Shown here one piece after another: positions 22,556-33,076 of a DNA stretch of 64,000 nucleotides. Origin of the DNA: Heterotrichella gracilis (Eukaryota; Sar; Xanthophyceae; Tribonematales; Xanthonemataceae). Below the pieces are notes generated by a model. It made no database searches. It was not told where the DNA came from and saw only the letters and a list, made by a program, of their open reading frames with translations. The stretch lies in the NCBI GenBank assembly GCA_032358255.1, contig JAULBX010017970.1:1-64000 (forward strand). The letters run 5' to 3'. Positions within the stretch are counted from its first letter, which is position 1. Each line of letters begins with the position of its first letter. The position numbers and the translations under genes were made by a program.

Positions 22556-23878
22556 GGCCCTCTTTCGGAGAGCATCCTGACCGCTGCGCTTGTGTGTGGG
22601 TGTGGGTGTCTCTGCCCTGAGCGAGCATGTTGGGCCATGGTGGCATGGTGGCTAACCATACAACTGCAACGAGGGTGGGTGGGGGGGATGGCGCAATTCA
22701 CGGTGAGGGGCGGGAGGAGGACAGGGGCTGGGTGGTGAGGGAGGGGCCATCAAATGTGGCGGTGACCAAGCATAACATTACATGGCATGACATGGCACAG
22801 GCCGCTGCTATGCAATACAGCTGCCGGCCGCTGTGGGCCACTGCAACTAGCAAGTCGAGGCAGCGTGAACATGACAAATCCAAGTTGCCTTTCTTTTGCT
22901 TTGACACACCTCTTGGTGTGCAAGTTCAATGCATTGCCCTACCCCATGAATGAAACGAGAAACAGAAACAGATTTTGTATGCACTTGCAAAATATTTGAT
23001 GATTCTTTCTCTTAAAAAACAATGAACAATTTATTTGCCCTCCCCGTCCCCGGGGTCACACTCACCCCTCAATGCCACTTCAGGGCAAAGGGCTCGACCT
23101 GCCTCTCGAGCAGTGGCAACCCATTCAGAATGGGCCATTCTGCAGGCACTTCACGTATACTTCTTGTTTTCAAGAGGGTCACTGGAATCAATAGGTGTAT
23201 GTACAAGCCGACAACTGTCCCGGCATTTCCGCACATGCGGTGATTTCAATACCTCTCGGCACGTTCAACCCGCACGCTGCCCGGCAACCCAGCTTCAAAC
23301 CCCTGCTCCACGCTAGTATTCCTCCTGGTACAACCATTTTCTGAGCTTTCAGGAATTTTGGACTTCACGCTCGCGGTCGGTGGAATAAACACATAGTTTG
23401 TGCTGCGTCACCCACTACTGGCCAGCTCCTGTGTCGCCAACTGAAGGGTGCGAGGGTGGAAGGAATATCGTACTGGGTCAAGCCAAGCACTGACAAGAGG
23501 TAAGACCTAGGTCCAATGCGACACCCAAAGCTATACAGTCGAATGGCTCTCGGAATATTGATATGCAGAGTGGCATGCATGCTGTCCTAGTCTGTGCATA
23601 TAGCAGTGGATGGTCATTTGACTATCCCCCGATGACAGTCCAAGATCTCGTGGTATGTATAGTAGGGGGGCAGGTGGTGCCTCCAACCAGCTGCCCTGTG
23701 CACTGGGCTCACAATGGCGTGCTGCTGAACGCTACTCACCCATGCATTAACCAGTGTGTGAATACGCTCCCACACTGCCCACGTGCCTGTCTTACAGGTC
23801 ATCCAGATCCCATACACAAGCACGCCGCTTCATTGCCAGCTATCCCCACGCCACCCTACCTCCTACACCACTTCCCAC
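22556..23878. other. Intergenic region, ARMC8 to methyltransferase
   Basis: No ORF with recognisable homology and no RNA gene seen. It should hold the ARMC8 3' UTR and the promoter and 5' UTR of the next gene. Confidence 0.4.
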
Positions 23879-26581
23879 ATGGAGCAAAACCCTAATAAGG
23901 GTTCTGACCAGGCCCAGGCAGCCACAGGCGGTGCCAGCGGCGGCCATGGCCCATCCCATTTTGACAAGGCTGCCAATGTGTGGGATCAGAACCCACTGGT
24001 GCATGTGAGTGGCTGTGGCTAGGGCTATGAGAGTTTGGTTCTGCTTGCTGCCTTGGGATCGCAACAACATAGGCTTGCTTTTTGGGTGGTGTATAGAGGC
24101 ATTGGGTGAGCGACAATGCCCTCGCTGGCACTGCCATGCGTCAGGTAATCCGACCACTGGCAATGAACACCATACCCTTTTTTCAAAATGAAACTATGCA
24201 TGCTTCCAGGAGCTAGCCGCGGCTGCAGGGGGCGCAATCAGCGCCGGCGCCACCCTGCGCCCCTCCTCAAATGTGATGGAGATGGGGTGCGGCACCGGGC
24301 TGCTGGGCCACCAGTTTGCGCCCCAGGCGGGGTTTGTGCTGGGGATTGACACCTCCGCGGGGATGGTGGACGCCTTCAACAAAAAGGCGCTCCATGCGGG
24401 GCTGGACAACGCCCACGCAATCTGCCTGGAGCTCACATCTGCGGCAGATTTGGAGGGGGCGGCGAATACGGCTCGCGTCGCGGGGGGTAAAGTTTTCCCT
24501 ACCCGCTTTTCCCTCGTATGCTCCCACATGACCTTCCACCACCTGGGTGACATCCCCTCTGTGGTGAAACTCCTCTCTTCCCTGCTGGAGCCCGGGGGCG
24601 AGCTGGTGGTGACAGATTATCTGAAATCCCCGTGGAGCCACAACTTCCATCCCAAGGAGATGGAGGACAGCGTTGTGCACCACAGCGGCTTCTCGGTGGA
24701 GGAGCTGCAGCAGGCATTCGAGGAGGCTGGCCTCCAGGTAAAGAACTCAAAGCCTTAAACCCTAAACATGGTTGTCAAGCAGTCATTAAATAGCTCCCTT
24801 GTGACAATTGATACCAGCCAAATTAGCCCATTTTTTGCAAATCCCGGTGTTTCTGTTTCCTGGCAAGTACCCAAATTATTCGCAATGCATGGATGCTTTG
24901 TGAAGCTGCATTTGACATTCCTCTTGTGCCCCCCCCTGCGCAGTTTCGCCTCCCCGACACACAGGAACCTCTAAACCCCAAACCCCAAACCCCAAACCTC
25001 TCAACCCCCTGACGGCCCCCCTCCCCTTCCAACACACAGGACGTGCACGGCAAGCCCATCCACAGCTTCAACAAGGGGGAAAACACTGACCAGCCCTACA
25101 CCCTGATCATGGTCACGGGGAGGAAACCCAGGGGCACCACCACCGCCAGCCGCCACCTGCACCACCCCACCCCCGCCCGCCAGCCCTTCAATCACGAGGC
25201 ACCCACATGGGACTCTCGGCCACTCATGCGCGAGCTGGCTGGCGCAGCTGCTGCTGCCATTGGCTCCCGCTGTGCCCTCCCGCCAGGCGGGGATGTGATG
25301 GAGTTTGGGTGCGGGACGGGGCTGCTGAGCGAGCGCCTGCTTGGGGATGCCAGGTGAGTAAACTTGGATCTTATTGAAAGCCAAAATGGGATTCTCGGCC
25401 ACCCATGTGGGAGCTGGCTGGCGCAGCGGCAGCTGCTGACATGGCCATTGGCCAATGGCTGCTGGCATGTCCATTGGCTCCCGCTGTGCCCTCTCGTCAG
25501 GCGGGGCTATGCACCCCTTGCCACCACCCACCCCCCCTCATCCCTTAAACCCAGCGTCAACCCGTTTTGCAGGTTTGTGGTGGGCATTGACACCTCTGGG
25601 CCCATGGTAGAGGCCTTCAACACCAAGGCGCAAGCCCACGGCTGGACCAACATGCAAGGGGTGTGCATGGATCTGGAGTCACCCCAAGACTACGCAGCCC
25701 TGGCCACCACCCAGCCCTCCCTCCCCACCTCTTTTGACCTCATTGCCTGCCACATGACCTTCCACCACCTGCGGGATGTGGGTGCTGTGGTGGCTACCCT
25801 GGCGCAGCTTTTAAAGCCAGGGGGCTTGCTGGTGGGGACGGATTTGGAGAAGACGGAGGTCTCCCATAGGTGGGTGGTTTTGGACCCTTTTACTGCATTT
25901 AGGGTTTGTGTTCAGGGTATCTCACAAATGGAAATGTGTGCTTAGGGATTATTATTTTCCACGCATTGTGCCGCATTTCCTGCTTCCTGCAGGCGGGGCA
26001 GCACGTGTTTGCAGACAGTACTTTGCTCTTTGTTGCTGTCGGCAGCGCTTTGTTGCTGTCGACAGCTATACTTATGTGCACTAATGCCAACAGCTAGGTA
26101 TGAGCCCACACCTAGGTAGCTGTTGGCAAGTATGACGATTATACTGTTAGAGCAATGTTTTGGTGTGCCACATGCACACACACTCGCCTCGCATGCCTGG
26201 TATAGCCCTTAAGGGAACCCACCCAAGCTCATGACAATAGACCCACCTTGTGAAATTCTCATTACAATAAATCCACTTCGTTGCTTATGATCACCAACAC
26301 CCCCCCTTGGTCCCAAACCACGTAGGTTCCACAAGCCCGACAAGCTGGACTGCGTGTTCCACAAGGGAGGCTTTGAGGCAGGCCAGCTGAAGCAAATCTT
26401 TGAGGACAATGGCTTGGAGGTGACTGTGGCAGAGAGGGTGCATGAGTTCCAGAAGCCAGCGATGGATGGTGGGGGTCAAGGGGAGGGGGATGTGGGTTGT
26501 GCGCAGCCTACTGGGGAGGGAATGCAGGGGGAGATGATGACACACGGCCTTCTGATGGTTGCGGGGGTGAAAAAATCGTAG
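23879..26581 (+). CDS. Two-domain fused SAM-dependent methyltransferase
   Basis: Five exons: 23879-24004, 24210-24737, 25040-25353, 25573-25869, 26326-26581. All phases close to about 506 residues. Two class I methyltransferase domains lie head to tail. Domain 1 has VMEMGCGTGLLG (motif I), VLGIDTSAGMVDAFNKKA (motif II) and HMTFHHLGDIPSVVKLLSSL. Domain 2 has VMEFGCGTGLLSERL, VVGIDTSGPMVEAFNTKA and HMTFHHLRDVGAVVATLAQL. The domains are clear paralogues, including the preceding FDKAANVWDQNPL versus FNHEAPTWDSRPL. Exon 3 encodes both the end of domain 1 (TLIMVTGRKPRG) and the start of domain 2 without a break, so the fusion is physical and not a gene-model artefact. The substrate is unknown; the fold resembles generic Methyltransf_11/25 enzymes of small molecules. 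A copy of exon 3 sequence lies in the following intron (25370-25505). Confidence 0.82.
25370..25505 (+). pseudogene. Copy of methyltransferase exon 3 within intron 3
   Basis: Shares GGGA.TCTCGGCCACCCATG, GAGCTGGCTGGCGCAGC and CATTGGCTCCCGCTGTGCCC in order with 25207-25280. An internal GGCCATTGGC duplication is present. Not in frame as a whole. Confidence 0.75.
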
Positions 26582-26654
26582 TGTGTATAATCTGTAGATA
26601 TCCATGGCCATTTGTGAGGTGGAGGAAAGTGGCCACCTTGCTTCTGTTCTCAAC

Positions 26655-26872
26655 GAGTTTTCTGGAGGTGACTGTGCCGGAGAGGGTACACAGTGTCCAA
26701 AACTTCTGGAACTGTGACAGGCGATGGGTGCCCCATGGTGGGACCCTAGCTAGGGTGAGTGGGCAACGATTGGGCAGCATTGTTGAGAGGGATTACACGG
26801 GAGGTGGACCACCGGGTGACACATAACGTTCTGATGGTGGCGGTGGTGAAATTGTGGGAGTTGCCTTTGTAC
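26655..26872 (+). pseudogene. Decayed copy of methyltransferase last exon end
   Basis: GAGGTGACTGTGCCGGAGAG and CTGATGGTGGCGGTGGTGAA repeat elements of 26428-26575 in order. The same inner duplication is seen in the right segmental copy (29815-30010), so it predates the 3.1-kb duplication. Confidence 0.65.
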
Positions 26873-27534
26873 GGCCCACTGCGAGCAAAGGTTCCACATG
26901 AAGCTGCTGCTTGCAAGACCAGCTTGAGTAGGGTACAAGGTCTGGCGCATGTTTTAGAGCACACTTCTGGACCGGTGGAATTGCAACCCACCCAGTAGGA
27001 TCACAGAATGCCATGCCAGCTGATTATACCCATGACAGAAGCTTCTAGCTTGAATGTAGCGCATGTTCATTTTTTCACATAGCGTTACATTTATTTTTGG
27101 CATTTGCATAGTCTATAAATATACCTGCATCCCGCTGTTTAGGCCCATGGCCTGACAATGTGCATGTCAGACTGAGTTGCGTAAAATTATCAGGCACTTT
27201 ACTGCTGTAATTCGAATATTCATATGTAAGTCGACATCCATATGGGCCTGCCAAACTGGCATTGAATGCCAATGCCTCTAGATTAGGACCTGACTATTAA
27301 TACCTGCTTTCCAGCAATGCTTGTCACCAGCTTGTAACAAAAACTAATTTACTGTCACAACGATCACAGCATGCCTGTCATTGCAGTACGCAACACGTCC
27401 ACAAGGCGAACGTTAAAAAGGTCCAGAACTCTTTCCTATAATCATTTTGTAAAAAAGAAAAGGCAGCATGGCAACTACGCATCACCGTATATAGCTAAAA
27501 TGTCTGGTACAGCTGCTATGTTAACATTAAAGTA

Positions 27535-28760
27535 TCAGGGATCCTTGGGCAGGCGCTGTAAAGCCTGCCCCACAACTCCATAATTCACACCCAGATCCCA
27601 ATCCAATCTGTATTCCCCATGTTCCCCCTTGATTCTGACTCCCTCACCGCATGTCGCTTTGCGAAACCCGCCAATTGGGACAATGCGCAGGTCGGGGTTG
27701 ACCGGATGCGCCAGCTGCACGCCATGTCCACTCGCTAGCTCCAGCAGTGTGAGGTTGGGCATGACGGGAAGCACCATCACCTCTGCCAGGCCATGGGCCA
27801 TGATCTGTTGGAGGTTGGTGAGGCTGGCCAAGGGCTGGCTCACGTGCTGTACGCCTATCCGTCCGCGCAGGCTGAGTGATGTGAGGTGGACAAGGCCCAG
27901 GAGAAGCCCCGCAGCGTGCACCTGAGATGCGCAGATTGAAGTGATGTCAAGGCTGCGTAACGACGTGGGGAAGCTACCGGGCTGGATGTGGATGGCTCCC
28001 CGCACTGTCAGGCTCTTCAGCTGGGTGAGCTGCCGCAAGGAGGTGTTTGCTGCGCTTCTGTGCGGAACAGATTCATCTTGCACAGTCAAGCTGGTGAGGG
28101 CAGGCTGATGGGCCAGCACTGGGACGTAGTCCACCCCGTTCGCTGCACTGTTGCCACCCTCAGCTTTGGGAGGCAAGGGAGCTCTGGCCACCAGTACTGG
28201 CCATCGTCCAAAGTTTTTTTTGAATCAAGCGCGAGGTGCTCCAGGTTGACCAGTGCTGCCATGGCAGGCATGAAGGGCGCCGCCTGCTCCGGCGTGCAGT
28301 ACATGCCCAACTGCAAGTACGTCAGGGAGGTGAGGCGGAAGGTGGCCTCAAGCATCTGCCCAGAGTTGTGCCCATTGTATGCACAGCACCTGGTGATTAA
28401 GCGGGGGCCCAGTAGGAACAGGCTGGTGAGACAAACTGGGTTGAGGTTGTTGAGCACGCGAAGCGCGTCATGTGACTTGATATTGTACATAGTAAGGCAC
28501 CGGGTAGCTCCCAGCCTGGAGCACAGCCAATCCAGCTGCGGCTTGTTGATGCATGGCCACCGCATACGCTCCCACGCCGCACTCGGGCCGGCGAGGGCCA
28601 GGCGCCAGCGCTTGCACACCAGCTGCAGCTGCCCTAGGCGCCTGGTCACCAACCCGTCATCCGACACCAGCTTCCCAACGATGCGCTGCAGCAGGTCGTC
28701 GGGGAGGGAGTGTATGGGGCACCCCGCACATTGCTGAGCTAAAGCAGGGTTGCTGGCCAT
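27535..28760 (-). pseudogene. F-box/LRR gene, copy A, frameshifted
   Basis: Translates as two overlapping ORFs, 28086-28760 and 27535-28191, where the right copy has one. The F-box is near the start (CPIHSLPDDLLQRIVGKL, then LQLVCKRWRLALAG), followed by LRR-like segments (LTSLTYLQLGMYC, LTQLKSLTVRG, LVHLTSLSLRG). Around plus-strand 28143-28150 it has one base fewer than copy B, so the frame breaks after CLPKLRVATVQ. The ATG used by copy B is GCT here, leaving MASNPALAQQ at 28760 as the first methionine. Most of the rest keeps open frame and protein similarity, so the lesion is recent or a sequencing error. The product would have been a substrate receptor for an SCF-type ubiquitin ligase. Confidence 0.75.
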
Positions 28761-29544
28761 TGGTGTTGACTGATGGTTGATCCACGCTCCAGCTGGTAGG
28801 TGGGAAGGGTACAACTTGTGGTGAGGCTGTTTCACACAGTGAGTCACACACCAGGCTAGGCCAAACTTTCAAGCTAGCAGGAGATCCACACTGTGTCGTT
28901 CTGTGCCTGTGTTGGTTTGGAGCGACCTGTGCCATAGAGCATGCAGACACTGGTTTGTGAAACCGGTTTTCACGAGTGGGCTCCACTGCCAACAGTGGGA
29001 GGGAGGGAGGGGGAAATTCCAAGCAAGTCACAGTAGTGGGTCACGTCAACGCGGCCATACCTCCGCACCCATGAAAGTGTTAACGCACATATGCATGCAT
29101 GCACATCCCATTGTTCACCAACCACCCACATCCCGATTGTTGGTTAAGAAACCCACCTATACATGCACTCTGCAGACGAGTTGTAGCGAACTTTCGCCCC
29201 CACTTGTCTACTCGCTGTTTGAGCAGCTCTCAAAGATTTCGGTCGTACACAAAGGATTCACATGCTTGCAAAGCACAACCACGAGATAATAACTCTTCAG
29301 GCTGGGCTAAGCGGACGAATAACGCAGAGGCAAACAAAGCGCCCAACCAACTTTTCAAGCGCAGGAACCGTTTCCCCTGGCAGACTTTTGCTACCGAGGG
29401 TTCCATGTGTAACCCTTAGGGTCTCAGGAAATAGGTGGCTTTAAAGCTATTAACAGTGGCTTTTCTGTTTCACAAACTTTTGCTGCCAGGTTGCTGCGGG
29501 AGGGAAAGTGGCATTTTCCCATGGCATTTTCCCATTGGCATTGA
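28761..29544. other. Spacer between F-box copies
   Basis: Upstream flank of F-box A and the junction of the two segmental copies. It contains a TATGCATGCATGCACAT run near 29090. The block 29285-29395 is nearly identical to 32480-32590. No independent gene seen. Confidence 0.5.
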
Positions 29545-29728
29545 CTTGGAGGTGATTGTGGCAGAGAGGGTGCACGACTTCCAGAAGCCAGCGATGGATG
29601 GTGGGGGTCTAGGGGAGGGGGATGTAGGTGGTGCGCAGCCTACTGGGGAGGGAATGCCGCCCCGGGGGGAGGTGGACCACCAGGTGACACATGACCTCTT
29701 GATGGTGGCGGGGGTGAAAAGATCATAG
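29545..29728 (+). pseudogene. Orphan methyltransferase C-terminal fragment
   Basis: Copy of 26413-26581. It remains open to a stop codon (ending LLMVAGVKRS) although it has no upstream catalytic domain. It was carried along at the edge of the segmental duplication. Confidence 0.75.
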
Positions 29729-30684
29729 TTGTATAGTATAATCCGTAGATACCCATGGCCGTTTGCAAGGTGGAGGAAAGTGGCCACTTTGCTCCTCTTC
29801 TCAACCACTTTTCTGAAGGTGACTGGTGCTGGAGAGGGTACACAGCTCCAGAACCTGCCAGAACATCTGGAACTGTGACCGGCGATGGGTGCCCCACGGT
29901 GGGACCCTAGCTAGATAGGGGTGAGTGGGCAACGATTGGGCAGGCTGTTGGGGAGGGATTGCACGGGAGGTGGTGGCATAACCTCCTGATGGTGGCGGTG
30001 GTGAAATTGTGGGGGGTTAACTTTGCACGGCCCATTGGGAGCAAACTTTCCACGTGAAGCTGCTCCAGAAACTGGGACTGGTGGAATTGCACCCTGGGTA
30101 GGATCACAGCATGCTGGTTGTACCCATTGCGTGGACATCTGACATAAGCTTTCAAGCTTGAATGTAGCGCATGTTCAAGTTTTTTACATAGCGCTACATT
30201 TGATTAAGCTCTTGCATAGTCTATCGATATTATACCTATAATACCTGCGTCCCGACCGTTTAGGCCCATGGTCTAACAATGGCCTATAGATAGCTTAGCT
30301 AAGCTCAGCTACACGTGCATGTCAGTGGCGTCATATTATCAAGCACTTGACTGCTGTTATTCGAATAATCGTATGTATATCGATTATCATATCCATATGG
30401 GCCTGCCAATGCCAATGCCTAGGCTAGGACCTGACTATTGATACCTGCTTTCCAGCAATGCTTGTCACCAGCTTGCAACAAAAGAACTATTTACTGTCAC
30501 AGTGGCAGCATGCCTGCCATTGCAGTACGCATCACTTCCAGAAGGCAAATGTTAGAAATTTTCTTTTAAAGCCCAGAATTATTTCCTAGAATCTTTTTGT
30601 ACAAACCAAAAGGCAGCATGGCAACTGCGCATCACCCTATATAGCTAAAATGTCGGGTACAACTACTATGTTAGCAGCAAAGCA
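29729..30684. other. Spacer downstream of F-box gene B
   Basis: Duplicate of about 26582-27534, including a second decayed methyltransferase-exon copy at 29815-30010. It is the likely 3' UTR side of F-box B on the minus strand. No further gene seen. Confidence 0.5.
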
Positions 30685-31977
30685 TCACGGATCCTTGGGC
30701 AGGCGCTGCAATGCCTGCCCCACAACGCCGCCATTTGCCCCCAGATCCCGATCCAGTCTGTACTCCCCATGATCCCCCTTGATTCTTACTCCCTCACCGC
30801 CTGTCGCTTTGCGAAACCCGCCAATTGGGACAATGCGCAGGTTGGGGTTGACCGGGTGCGCCAGCTGCACGCCATGTCCACGCGCTAGCTCCAACAGTGT
30901 GAGGCTGGGCATGACGGGAAGCACCAACACCTCTGCCAGCCCATGGGCCACGATGTGTTGGAGGTTGGTGAGGCTGGCAAGGAGCTGGCTCACGTGCTGT
31001 ACGCCTATCTGTCCGCCCAGGCGGAGTGATGTGAGGTGGATGAGGCCTGGGAGAAGCGCCGCGGCGTGCACCGTCCACGCATTGGAGGCAATCGAGATGT
31101 CGAGGCTTTGCAGGGACGTGGGGAGGCCGCGAGGCTGGATGTTTATTCCCCTCACTGACAGGCTCTTGAGCTGGGTGAGCTGCCGCAGGGAGGTGCCTGC
31201 TACACTTGCGCGTGCAGTGAATGGATAAACCACAGTCAAGCTGGTGAGTGCAGGCTGGTGGGCCACCTTTGGGATGCAATCCACCCCGTTCAACCACACC
31301 GTTGCCATCCCAAGCTTGGGGAGGCAAGGGATCTCTGGCCACCAGTGCTGGCCATCAGGGGAAGGACTGCTGACATAAAGGTGGAGTTCTTCTAAGTTGA
31401 CCAGTGCTGACATGGCAGGCATGAAGGGCGCCGCCTGCTCGGGCGTGCAGTACATGCCCAGGCGCAAGTACGTCAGGGAGGTGAGGCGGAAGGTGGCCTC
31501 AAGCATCTGCCCTGCCCTGTGCCCATAGTATGCACAGCCATTGGTGGTATTCCAGGGGCCCCATAGGCACAGGTAGGTGAGACACGCTGGGTTGAGGCTG
31601 TTGAGCACGCGCAGCGTGTCGTTGGTTGGCTCGATACTGTAGGCACTGAGGGACCTGGTGGCTCCCAGCCTGGAGCATAGCCAATCGAGGCGCGGCTGTT
31701 TAATACTTAACAGGACCATGTTTTCCCAAGCCGCACTCGGACCCACGAGGGCCAGGCGCCAGCGCTTGCACACCAGCTGCAGCTTCGCTTTGCGCTTGGT
31801 CACCTTAAGGTCATCCTCCATCCAAATGATTGTCCCAGTGATGTGCTGCAGCAGGTGGTCAGGGAGGGAGTGTATGGGACACCCCGCACACTGCTGAGAT
31901 AGAGGTTGCAGGCCACTAATGTTGCTGACCACTGGTGTCGGCTGTGGACTGGCGTCGACTGAGATCCAGGCCCCCAT
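30685..31977 (-). CDS. F-box/LRR protein, copy B, intact
   Basis: Single exon of about 430 residues from ATG 31977; the ORF extends to 31992 only through a TTG codon. The F-box at about residues 30-80 reads CPIHSLPDHLLQHI, then AKLQLVCKRWRLALVGPSAA. It is followed by irregular leucine-rich repeats: LTSLTYLRLGMYCTPEQAAP, ALVNLEELHLYVSS, LTQLKSLSVRGINIQP, LIHLTSLRLGGQ, MPSLTLLELARGH. Family knowledge: F-box proteins bind SKP1 and present substrates to cullin-RING ligases, with the LRRs as the recognition surface. The lack of introns is unusual in this window and could reflect retroposition of an ancestor. It is the functional sister of the frameshifted copy A. Confidence 0.82.
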   Translation of the reverse strand: MGAWISVDASPQPTPVVSNISGLQPLSQQCAGCPIHSLPDHLLQHITGTIIWMEDDLKVTKRKAKLQLVCKRWRLALVGPSAAWENMVLLSIKQPRLDWLCSRLGATRSLSAYSIEPTNDTLRVLNSLNPACLTYLCLWGPWNTTNGCAYYGHRAGQMLEATFRLTSLTYLRLGMYCTPEQAAPFMPAMSALVNLEELHLYVSSPSPDGQHWWPEIPCLPKLGMATVWLNGVDCIPKVAHQPALTSLTVVYPFTARASVAGTSLRQLTQLKSLSVRGINIQPRGLPTSLQSLDISIASNAWTVHAAALLPGLIHLTSLRLGGQIGVQHVSQLLASLTNLQHIVAHGLAEVLVLPVMPSLTLLELARGHGVQLAHPVNPNLRIVPIGGFRKATGGEGVRIKGDHGEYRLDRDLGANGGVVGQALQRLPKDP

Positions 31978-33076
31978 CTGGTCACACAACAAGCATTAAT
32001 GGTTGATTGTTTGGTCAAGCTGTTTCACGCAGCTATTCACACCAGCTTGGGCCAAAACCTCCAAACTGCAGGCTTCCAATCTCATGTTCTGTTTCTAACG
32101 CAACCTAAGTAGCTGGAGCAACCCTATGGACAGCTTGCACACCCATCGTTTTGTGAACCGGGTTCCTAAACTTGCATTCCACTGCCAACAAATGGTTCAT
32201 TGCAGAAGTATGGTGGGAAAGAAATTCTAAGCAGTTAAAAAAAGTCACGCCAACGCGGCCACCCATGAAAGTGTTAAGCCACCTGTCCATGCATATGCAT
32301 GCATGCATATCCCACAGTTCACCACACATCCGACTGTTAACTACGATACTCACCTTTAGAAGCACTCTGCAGACTCTTTAAAGCAACCCTTCGCCCCCAC
32401 TTGTCCTAATCGCTGTTTAAGCAGCTTTCGCCGCTTTGGGTCGTACACAAGGGCATCACATGGTTGCAAGCACATTCACGAGGTAAATAACTCTTCAGGC
32501 TGGGCTTAGCGGAAGAATAATGCAGAGGCAAACAAAGCGCCCAACCAACTTTTCAAGCGCAGGAACCGTTTCCCCTGGCAGACTTTCTCCTGCCAGGTTG
32601 CTGCGCGGGAGGGAAAGTGCCCCAAGGGGGTGTACCTGCGTAGAGCTAGCTGCTCAGCAGTATCAAACTTTGACACACCATTGCTTCGAACCTGGCGCCC
32701 CATGTCTCCTTCTCAAGAGAAGCGCTATTGGACAACTGAAAGAACTAATTTCTTCCTGCGGGCCTTGATACCAACGTTTGAAGCTATGCTTGTACCTGTT
32801 GTTTGCTGCTCGCCAGTTCGCTGGTGTACGCTGTGCGCTGCTTCGTCTCCGGCTACCCAAAAGCAACCCACCTGACTCTCAGCTGCCCCAGACACTTGTT
32901 GAAGGTGGCTGTGTACTGCAGGGATGGACTTTTGGCTAGTTGCAGTGTCCAGTTTGCTGTTGTTATCGTAGCATAGCTCCACCCATGCCACTTGACACGT
33001 TCTTGAACAGCTATCAAACGGACGCCATGCTGGGATGAACCCGTAGGCAAGGAATTGCACCGCAGCAAGGTTTACC
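31978..33076. other. Divergent intergenic region, F-box B and unknown gene
   Basis: Carries the right end of the segmental duplication to about 32617, a TATGCATGCATGCATATC run at 32290, and about 460 bases of unique sequence before the next start. No gene recognised. Confidence 0.45.

Larger units (their letters stand above)
26413..29517. repeat. Tandem segmental duplication, left copy (about 3.1 kb)
   Basis: Runs from the last coding part of the methyltransferase (GAGGTGACTGTGGCAGAG) through spacer and F-box gene A to GGGAGGGAAAGTGG near 29510. The right copy occupies 29545-32617 in the same order and orientation. The boundaries were read by eye from where identity starts and stops. An extra stretch at about 29395-29480 is present only in this copy. 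Confidence 0.8.
29545..32617. repeat. Tandem segmental duplication, right copy (about 3.1 kb)
   Basis: Starts inside what was methyltransferase exon 5 (LEVIVAERVHDFQKPAMDGG) and ends near GGTTGCTGCGCGGGAGGG. It carries the intact F-box gene B. It directly abuts the left copy, as expected for unequal crossing-over or replication slippage. Confidence 0.8.
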
